A stretch of DNA of 54,129 bases, taken from contig NZ_JAKGCV010000007.1 in the NCBI RefSeq assembly GCF_021556455.1, positions 1-54,129 of the forward strand. The letters run 5' to 3'. Both the position numbers and the translations under genes were made by a program. The notes under the pieces are model-generated. The model was given only the letters and a program-made list of their open reading frames with translations. It was not told the DNA's origin and made no database searches. This document shows, one piece after another, positions 48,444 to 54,129 of this stretch. This DNA comes from Streptomyces fuscigenes. GTDB lineage: Bacteria > Actinomycetota > Actinomycetes > Streptomycetales > Streptomycetaceae. Positions within the stretch are counted from its first letter, which is position 1. Each line of letters opens with the position of its first letter.

Positions 48444-48478
48444 CCGTGCCGGGCGGAGCCCGGTTTCGCCCGGCACGG
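48444..48478 (+). terminator. Terminator after the small basic gene
   Basis: CCGTGCCGGGCG (48444-48455) pairs perfectly with 48467-48478 across an 11-base loop, 13 bases after the stop. Confidence 0.72.
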
Positions 48479-48572
48479 TTCCTGGACATTTCACGCCCTC
48501 ACGAAAAGGGCAGAATTCACCGCTGGTGTGACGCAAGCCCGGCAAGCGGGCTGTTAGAAAAGGCGCCCTTCG

Positions 48573-49655
48573 ATGACTGTGACGCACAACGCACCCGATC
48601 CACTCTGCGGGTACTGCAACAACCCCATCGACGATCAACGTGGCCGAGGCCGCCCTGCTCGGTACTGCGGTCAGGCCTGTAGGCAGGCCGCTTATCGAGC
48701 CCGGATGAAGAACAAAGGCGAGAGCGCGGCCGGACCGTCGGAGGAACAGCTCCAAGTCCTTGAACTTGCCCGCAACACGCAGGAGGAACTGCGGCATCTC
48801 GCGCGTCTGCTCCTCAACCCGGTCGCAGCCCAGGAGGTCCTCGAGTACGCCGTTCTCATCCAACAGCGCACAGAGACGATCACCTCAGGCGTCGTGCTGT
48901 TGGCCCGGCAGCGCCACCTCACCTGGGAAGCGGTGGCAACGACGATGGGCTTGAGCTCCGAGACGGTCAGGCGCTCCTACCGTGAAGAGGTCTGCCGTAA
49001 GCGCTTGGGCCAACGGGTTCTGCCGCCGGCGACCCGGGTGGCCGCCCCAAGCAGAACCCTGTCCGGAGACCGTGCGCGCCGCCAGGCAGACACCCAGCCA
49101 CCAGGAAGGCTGCGGTCCCAAGGCGCGCTGGCTCCTGTCCTCTCGCACATGCAGAAAGCCAGCGGCCTACCCCTTCGTCAGCTCGGCCTGCGAGCGCGGG
49201 TCTCCGCCAGCTACCTCTCCCGGGTCCTGAGCGGCGAGAAATGGCCCACGTGGGAGCTCACCGAGCGCATCGCCGTCGCGCTAGGAGCAGACACCGACGC
49301 GCTCTATAAGGTGTGGGCGGACCACAAAAAGCACGACAGGGCTTCATCGCCAGGACGCCAAACGAGCATGCCTCAGCCTCGACCCTCGGCGCGGCTACCA
49401 TCGGGAACCTCTCTCGCTGCCGGACTCCGCACGTTGTATAAGAGCGCCGGTTGCCCGTCGTTGCGGGGTCTGGCGGAAGCAACAGACGGTGCGCTGACCG
49501 CAGATGAAATCGGGGCTCTTCTGCGAGGGAAGACGTCGATCACCTGGCAGCAGGCAGTGAGGCTGGTGCGCGCTCTCGGCGGCGAACCGGACTTCTTCCA
49601 ACACCACTGGGAACACGACACGGGCCAGCGAGTCCCCCTCTACCCCTTCGTGTAA
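48573..49655 (+). CDS. Zinc-finger plus XRE-type HTH regulator
   Basis: The 360-residue protein begins with CGYCNNPIDDQRGRGRPARY, then CGQACRQAAYRARM, a small zinc element like the one in the 19177-18698 product. A helical region with HLTWEAVATTMGLSSETVRR (about 115-135, an HTH) follows. Next is an XRE HTH (about 195-245: LPLRQLGLRARVSASYLSRV, LSGEKWPTWELTERIAVALG). A second XRE-like unit lies at about 285-345 (SLRGLAEATDGALTADEIGA). Multiple DNA-binding units point to a transcription regulator of unknown target. It starts at ATG 48573 and stands alone. Confidence 0.72.
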   Translation: MTVTHNAPDPLCGYCNNPIDDQRGRGRPARYCGQACRQAAYRARMKNKGESAAGPSEEQLQVLELARNTQEELRHLARLLLNPVAAQEVLEYAVLIQQRTETITSGVVLLARQRHLTWEAVATTMGLSSETVRRSYREEVCRKRLGQRVLPPATRVAAPSRTLSGDRARRQADTQPPGRLRSQGALAPVLSHMQKASGLPLRQLGLRARVSASYLSRVLSGEKWPTWELTERIAVALGADTDALYKVWADHKKHDRASSPGRQTSMPQPRPSARLPSGTSLAAGLRTLYKSAGCPSLRGLAEATDGALTADEIGALLRGKTSITWQQAVRLVRALGGEPDFFQHHWEHDTGQRVPLYPFV

Positions 49656-49830
49656 CCACCCGTGCTGGGCAAACCGAGACAGGACGAGGTGAACGTTAGG
49701 CCGAGCCCGACTGGCCCGCGCCGCCCGATCCGGCCAGCCGGTCGGCTGCGCACGGCGACCATGTCTGGCCTGTCCGTGTCCGGCGCCTGCCTGGGCCCGG
49801 CATGGCCAGGCTGGCCGCCTAAGGCGGGCT

Positions 49831-50571
49831 CTACGGCCAGAAGAGCTTCACCGAGTCGGGATCAACCCGCTGGGTGCCGATCTTGGGCTCCGTGACCTCG
49901 TAGCCGAGGACGCGAAGGATCTCGGCCGCAGCCTCAGGATGGTCTCGTACTGCGGACTTGAGCTGCACGATTCGCCACTCCTGCAAGCGTTCGTTGATCA
50001 CCGCTTGCCAGCCTGGAGCCGTGTCGATGGCGAGCTCGCGCTTCAAGAACATCAGTACGTCCTCCAGGGCCGGCCGCATTCTGTGGCCTCCCACGGGAAG
50101 GTGCATCTCGGACAGCCGTGGGAGCTTGTCGTGCTTCATCCCTCGCTTCGGGCGACCCGCGTCTGCCAGTCGCAGCAGGTAGGCCATCTCGTCGCGATGG
50201 GCGTGAACCTGGATGTGGGCCCCGGGCGGTTCCTTGCTGCTTCTGACGTACTCGAAGCGGACCAAGGGATCGGCGATACCCCGATAGAAGACGTGAATGT
50301 CTGCTTTGTCGGTCGCGAGGAAGGTACTTGACCCGTCCCAGCAGCAGTAATACCGGGCCAACAGCTCCAGGCGTGGCTCGCCGTTGATGCTGACGGGGAT
50401 GTTGGCCTCGACTTCGTTCTCGTTGAGTGGGGATACTCGAACTCTTGAGCCAACGTTGACGGCATGGAAACGCGGGGCGCCCTCACCAAGGACACCCCGC
50501 GTTAACGATGTCAATTTGTCGGCGAACTCTCTCGCCAAGTCATGCGGCGTAGCCACCGCTTCAGCAGTCAC
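49831..50571 (-). CDS. Uncharacterised protein, second gene of an overlapping pair
   Basis: The 246-residue protein has no known domain that I can identify. It has a helical N-terminus (LAREFADKLTSLTRG), a beta-rich middle (RFHAVNVGSRVRVSPLNENE, then VSINGEPRLELLARYY), HIQVHAHRDEMAYLLRL, EMHLPVGGHRMRPALEDVL, and a helical end with EILRVLGYEVTEPK. Several His residues in HVFYRG, HIQVHAH and MHLP might form an active site. Its GTG start overlaps the end of a 61-residue gene by 11 bases. That layout, a tiny gene ahead of a larger one, recalls antitoxin-toxin operons, but this is unproved. It has slightly lower GC than its neighbours. Confidence 0.6.
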   Translation of the reverse strand: MTAEAVATPHDLAREFADKLTSLTRGVLGEGAPRFHAVNVGSRVRVSPLNENEVEANIPVSINGEPRLELLARYYCCWDGSSTFLATDKADIHVFYRGIADPLVRFEYVRSSKEPPGAHIQVHAHRDEMAYLLRLADAGRPKRGMKHDKLPRLSEMHLPVGGHRMRPALEDVLMFLKRELAIDTAPGWQAVINERLQEWRIVQLKSAVRDHPEAAAEILRVLGYEVTEPKIGTQRVDPDSVKLFWP

Positions 50572-50746
50572 CTTCGAGAAGGTAGTCCAGCCCCTCGATG
50601 GTGTGCCACACCATCAGCTGCTCCATGCTGAGGCTGTAGACCGCGGCACGGTCGCGTAGTTCCTCGTAGGTCATGTGCTGCTCGTCCAGCAGCTGCTGGC
50701 GCTGAGCTAACACTTCCTCGCGCGTTCTGTGAATCACCGTAGGCAT
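50561..50746 (-). CDS. Small helical protein, first gene of an overlapping pair
   Basis: The 61-residue protein starts at ATG 50746 after GGGGAGAG. It has TREEVLAQRQQLLDEQHMTY, then EELRDRAAVYSLSMEQLMVW, and ends TIEGLDYLLEGDC. It is acidic and fully helical, of a size typical for antitoxins or small adaptors. The gene overlaps the next by 11 bases. The family is unknown to me. Confidence 0.58.
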   Translation of the reverse strand: MPTVIHRTREEVLAQRQQLLDEQHMTYEELRDRAAVYSLSMEQLMVWHTIEGLDYLLEGDC

Positions 50747-51510
50747 ATCGCCACTCTCCCCAGATTCGATGCCCGTAGTGAAGCAGGTCGGACTGACAAC
50801 CATGCCGCACCCCCCGTGAACTGGTCAGCCAGTCACTTGACTTCCCTCGTTCTGTACCCAGATGGGGGATCGGCCTACCGGCTAGTTGCCATCATCGGCG
50901 TCGGGTACGCCGACAGCATCCAACCGGCCATCACTCAGCGGCCTGACCGACCCGGCCCGATCGGGACGCTGCAGCTGCACCCGTGTCGCGGACCGCACCC
51001 GCTCGCGGCCTCGGTCGTCCGATCCGGTGATCCTGCCCGCCTTGGCACCACCCGCTGGTATGCCGGACCGCCCCGTGGCGTCCCCGCCGCGGCTGTGCCG
51101 TCTGCCGGTGTGTAGGCCGGTCCGTGGTGCCCGAGGTCGTCCGGAGAAACGACCGCCATGTCTCGTGGCTCGGCACCTCTGGTCTCGACCCCGGGGCGGC
51201 CACCGGAGGTCTCGCCGCCCCAAGGCCGACCTAGAGCACGACGTCCGCCACCTGGTAATCGCGGACGTCCTCGCGGTACGGCGCCAGTGGTCGGCGGCTG
51301 CGGACCCTTCAGGCGGTCCATCGGCGCGACGCGTCGCCGCTACCGGGCGCCGATCCCTTGCGCCTGCTTGATCACGGCCATTCTTGTACGCCTTTTCCGC
51401 CGTGTCACTGAAAGTCGCCCCGCGAAGGACGGCTCGGCCGCCACCATCCGGAAGCGCACGTTGAGGGATTGGCCTGCTGCGGTTGGCACCGACTGGGAAG
51501 TGGGGGAGTG
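50747..51510. other. Gene-free stretch
   Basis: About 760 bases have no gene that I can support. Several overlapping open frames are seen, but none has a ribosome site or family resemblance. The last 40 bases carry GGGGGAG for the nuclease gene. Part of it may hold remnants of lost genes. Confidence 0.35.
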
Positions 51511-52200
51511 ATGGCGGGACGTCGACGGCGTTGGCGTATGAAGAAGCGGACGCGCCGGCAGGTCCAGGGGTGGGCTGTGCCGGTCGCCGTGGTCCTCGTC
51601 GTGGTCCTGGTCCAGCATTGGGCGGTGGTGTGGCCCGTGCTGGTGGGCGTGCTGGGCCTTGTCGGGGTGACGGCGGTCTGCTGGGTGCTGCTTGGGGCGC
51701 ACCGTCGCGCGGTCGGCCAGGATCGCGTGTGGCGGGCTCAGGAGGAGGCCAGGGCGCGTGAGCTGTCGATGGCTGAGGTCGATGGGCTGTCGTGGCAGGA
51801 CTTCGAGCGCTACGTCGCCGGCCTGTGCCGGCGCGACGGCTGCACGAGGGTCATGGTCAGCGGTAAGAGCGGTGACCTGGGCGCGGACGTGGTCGGCTAC
51901 CTGGCTGATGGCCGCAAGATCGTCGTCCAGTGCAAGAAGTACGCGCCGCACCGGAGCGTCCCTTCCCACGACATGCAGAAGTTCGTCGGTACGGCGCGCC
52001 TGGAGCACGGCGCCGATGTCGCCTTGCTCGTCACCACCAGCCGAGCGTTCACCAAGGCCGCACTCGGACTGGCGCTGCGCCACGACATCGTGGCCCTCCA
52101 CCGCGACCTGCTGGGCTCCTGGGTCAAGGGCGCGCACCTGGAAACCCTGATCCCGCTCAACGGCCGCGGCGACGGCACCAGGCGGCGCCCCACAGCCTGA
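51511..52200 (+). CDS. Membrane-anchored Mrr-type restriction endonuclease
   Basis: The 229-residue protein has a basic start, two membrane helices (about 22-40 and 43-61), and an Mrr_cat domain (about 92-215). The domain has LSWQDFERYVAGLCRRDG, catalytic Asp126 in SGDLGADVVGY and the paired VVQCKKY (Lys142), the PD-(D/E)xK pattern with Gln in place of the acid that is usual in Mrr. It could cut modified or foreign DNA at the membrane. GGGGGAG is well spaced before the ATG. No methyltransferase gene lies nearby, as expected for modification-dependent nucleases. Confidence 0.86.
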   Translation: MAGRRRRWRMKKRTRRQVQGWAVPVAVVLVVVLVQHWAVVWPVLVGVLGLVGVTAVCWVLLGAHRRAVGQDRVWRAQEEARARELSMAEVDGLSWQDFERYVAGLCRRDGCTRVMVSGKSGDLGADVVGYLADGRKIVVQCKKYAPHRSVPSHDMQKFVGTARLEHGADVALLVTTSRAFTKAALGLALRHDIVALHRDLLGSWVKGAHLETLIPLNGRGDGTRRRPTA

Positions 52201-52243
52201 CGGGGTCGGCTTGCCGAGTAGCGTTCTGCCCGCCGCCGGCGGG

Positions 52244-52453
52244 CTAGGAGCTGGCGTGGGTGATGCTGCTGGCCAGTTGGCCGATCATCTGCCCCAGACT
52301 GTGCCCGAAGGGCGTGGGAGCGATGAGAACCCCCAGGACCAAGACGATCACCACGGTCATCTTCTCGTCCAGTCGGCTACGCGCTTGGGTGCGCCGCCGC
52401 AGTCGCATCACGACGATGAAGGCCAGTAGTACGGCCACGTTGATGGTCAGCAC
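52244..52453 (-). CDS. Small membrane protein, 69 aa
   Basis: From GTG 52453 the product has one helix at about 2-16 (LTINVAVLLAFIVVM), a basic loop (RLRRRTQARSRLDEK) and a second at about 32-47 (MTVVIVLVLGVLIAP). The C-terminus is polar (HSLGQMIGQLASSI). Two-helix hairpin topology is clear. The family is unknown. It converges on the Mrr-type gene. Confidence 0.5.
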   Translation of the reverse strand: MLTINVAVLLAFIVVMRLRRRTQARSRLDEKMTVVIVLVLGVLIAPTPFGHSLGQMIGQLASSITHASS

Positions 52454-52829
52454 CCGGCTGTCGCCCTCTCCCGCTTGCAGTCACCGATGTACGGTCCCGC
52501 CACCAGCGTGAAGAGCAGCGCCCCAGGGCGGCCAGAGGACGTGTCGACGTGGCGGCTTTGCTCGCAACTCTGACTGGATAGGCGCTCTTTACCGCAGTCG
52601 CAGTGACGGGGCTGAGGATCGCGCGAAGGAGCACAGCCGGCCATAGCAGTGGCCGGCACCCTCAGTCCGCCCACGGGCGGGTGACACGGGTGCCGGCCGA
52701 CCCAAGACACCACCCCGAGGGGCGCGTGCTCATCTCGCAGGTTACCCGACCCTCTGGCCGGTAGGAAAACCTGTAGTGTTGTTTTCTCGACACGTCTTCC
52801 GGTGAAGTGCCGGACGCGGGAGGCCTTGA
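52454..52829. other. Intergenic region upstream of the right-end HTH gene
   Basis: No gene is seen. TTGTTTTCTC at about 52781-52790 and GGGAGG at 52818-52823 belong to the start of the next gene. An inverted repeat GCCGGC...GCCGGC (around 52632-52654) is weak. Confidence 0.35.
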
Positions 52830-53840
52830 ATGATCCGTGCTGGACGCCGGCACCTGGTGCGCACCCTGGCTGACATCGCAGCGCAGCAGGGCATCGCCCT
52901 GCAAACCCTGCTCAACACCCGCCAGCACCAGGCGGACGGCTTCCCCGCGCCGTTGAACGCGGGCCGCACCCGGCTCTACGACGGCGAGCAGATCGACGCC
53001 TTCCTCGCCGGCCGGCTGCTCCCGCCCTTGCCGGCGCGCGATGACGAGGAGGATCTCCTGGACCGCCAGGAGGCCGCCGCGCTGCGCGGGGTGGAGCCGT
53101 ACCAGTGGGACACCCGCAAGAAGGACCCGGCCGTGGCCGAGCACCTGGCCCTGGTCCACGGTGTCGAGCACTGGCCCCGCCACGTCGTACGCGACCACAC
53201 CCCCACACCGCGACGGCACGGAGCCGGCGGGGGCGGGGGCGGCCGCCCCACCGGCGCCGGCGACCAGGTCCCGCGCGACCAACTCCTCGCGCGGGTCGCC
53301 CAGCTCCTGGACGACGACCCCGAACTGACCGCGGCCGGCGTCACCGACCAGCTGGGCGTGCACCGCAACACCGCCCAGAGCGCGCTGACCCAGCTCCGTG
53401 CGGACCGCATGGCCGACCGCATGCAGCAGCGCGGGCTCAACGCCGCGCAGGCCGCCACCGAACTCGGCTACTCGCCTGGCCTGACCCGGCGCGCCGCTGT
53501 GCGCGCCGAGGCGGTCCTGCGGGGCCGCCAGGCGCTGCCCTACCTCGCGGACGTCGCCAAGGCGCTGCACGCACGCGGTTGGACGACCTCGGAGGCGGCT
53601 CCGGTCGTGCAGCACCCGGATAACGTCTGCGTAGCCGCTGTGACGCTGGACGCACCCGCGGCGCCGGCCCCGGCCCTGGTCTGGTCTGAGCTGCACGGCT
53701 GGCGCACCGCGACCTCCCGCCGCCACCCCCTCGGACGGGGCGCACCATGGCCGCCGCCCGGAGGCGGCGTGCGCCACCTCGCCACCGGCACCACCCCCGC
53801 CCCCGACACCCTCCTCCAGGCACTGACGACCACCAACTGA
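52830..53840 (+). CDS. HTH DNA-binding protein with DUF6292-like C-terminus
   Basis: The 336-residue protein has an N-terminal HTH-like segment (RTLADIAAQQGIALQTLLNT) and a second unit with AEHLALVHGVEHWPRHVVRD. A Gly-rich linker precedes a further HTH (AGVTDQLGVHRNTAQSALTQ, about 170-190). Another helix pair (QAATELGYSPGLTRRAAVRA) follows, and a C-terminal part with HGWRTATSRRHPLGRGAPWP and VRHLATGTTPAPDTL that recalls DUF6292. Several DNA-binding units within 300 bases of the right end suggest a role at the telomere or as a regulator. GGGAGG stands six bases before the ATG. A hairpin terminator follows. Confidence 0.6.
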   Translation: MIRAGRRHLVRTLADIAAQQGIALQTLLNTRQHQADGFPAPLNAGRTRLYDGEQIDAFLAGRLLPPLPARDDEEDLLDRQEAAALRGVEPYQWDTRKKDPAVAEHLALVHGVEHWPRHVVRDHTPTPRRHGAGGGGGGRPTGAGDQVPRDQLLARVAQLLDDDPELTAAGVTDQLGVHRNTAQSALTQLRADRMADRMQQRGLNAAQAATELGYSPGLTRRAAVRAEAVLRGRQALPYLADVAKALHARGWTTSEAAPVVQHPDNVCVAAVTLDAPAAPAPALVWSELHGWRTATSRRHPLGRGAPWPPPGGGVRHLATGTTPAPDTLLQALTTTN

Positions 53841-53868
53841 CCCCACCCGCCCCACCGCGCACCGCCCG

Positions 53869-53896
53869 GGCCCCCAGGAACCCCCTGGGGGCCTTT
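53869..53896 (+). terminator. Rho-independent terminator
   Basis: GGCCCCCAGG (53869-53878) pairs with CCTGGGGGCC (53884-53893) and is followed by TTT. Confidence 0.8.
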
Positions 53897-54129
53897 GCCA
53901 TGCCCGCACCAACACCGCCCGACCTTGCGACCCGCAGGGGCGCAGCGCAGGCCCTCGCAGGGCGCAGCGAGGGCGACGAACCGATCACCGGGCGGACGCG
54001 GCAGCGGAACGGCCCGGCGCGGGTCGCGGCCCGGCCGACGTGAAAAACCCCATCAGCGGGGAGCAGCAGGCCGGGGCCCGGCCGCCGCGCCGCCCGGGGC
54101 GTGCCCGGGGTGCTGCGCACCCCGGACCG
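53897..54129. repeat. Right-end region with telomere-like hairpins
   Basis: No gene is seen. Hairpins are CCCTCGC with its complement (53952-53958 and 53967-53973, eight-base loop), GGCCGG around GGC (54069-54083) and a 9-bp stem CCGGGGTGC with loop TGC (54105-54125). The last type, stem plus loop TGC, is found in Streptomyces telomeres. The region is not an inverted copy of the left end. Confidence 0.55.

Noticed and set aside
50501-50516. GTTAACGATGTCAA shared with 36236-36249
   Set aside because: A match of 14 bases in two unrelated settings, one of them inside a coding region; it does not contain the full parS-like or GntR box palindrome.
1-54129. CRISPR arrays, rRNA genes, complete insertion sequences, integrase or relaxase genes
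   Set aside because: None was seen. The repeat arrays found are short motifs without spacer-repeat structure, and no transposase, tyrosine/serine recombinase or relaxase signature was recognised.

Overview
The window reads as a nearly complete linear plasmid of a Streptomyces-like actinomycete. The DNA is very GC-rich and codons end mostly in G or C. Many families seen here are typical of Streptomyces: DUF6233-type, SpdB-like, ANTAR and SCO6880-like proteins, a Tpg homologue, and Rep1/Rep2-type replication genes. Both ends carry hairpins with three-base loops, as in Streptomyces telomeres. The two ends are not copies of each other in what is shown, so the true termini may lie just outside.

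Layout. Bases 1-160 are tandem hairpins. Bases 2177-4252 hold a candidate telomere-maintenance operon: an HTH protein with polymerase-like motifs, then a terminal-protein-like HTH protein, under a 35-bp palindrome. Bases 4.3-9.6 kb hold small regulators and membrane or secreted proteins. Bases 9.7-17.3 kb are an accessory block: ATP-dependent DNA ligase, GAF-ANTAR regulator, secreted HNH nuclease, glycerol-facilitator-like channel, two epoxide-hydrolase-type enzymes, an XRE regulator and an SDR. Bases 17.6-20.2 kb are small lipoprotein, zinc-finger and GntR genes. ParA/ParB partition genes lie at 20.4-22.6 kb, with three centromere-like palindromes inside parB.

A long leftward operon (35.7 to 24.2 kb) carries transfer genes: a ladder of tiny proteins, an SpdB-like membrane protein, an FtsK/TraB-type DNA translocase, a lytic transglycosylase-NlpC/P60 protein, a small two-helix membrane protein, a VirB6-like protein, an SCO6880-like protein and a VirB4-like ATPase. 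A helically phased array of a 7-bp motif lies directly downstream of the translocase gene. A GntR/UTRA regulator with four operator-like boxes lies just upstream of the operon.

Bases 37.3-40.4 kb hold two P-loop kinase-like proteins, a Rossmann dehydrogenase and a HAD phosphatase. Bases 40.7-44.3 kb are the replication region: a Tap-N-terminus-like HTH protein, a Rep1-like protein with iterons inside its gene, a DnaB-like helicase and a frameshifted tpg remnant. Bases 44.4-54.1 kb hold a large NTPase-TPR protein, a zinc/HTH regulator, an uncharacterised overlapping gene pair, an Mrr-type membrane nuclease and an HTH protein near the right end.

Together the genes describe a self-transmissible linear replicon with internal, iteron-driven replication, ParAB partition and conjugative transfer. 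It appears to have lost a standard Tpg and may use the diverged left-end pair for its ends. Function calls rest on motifs recognised by eye; no database search was run.
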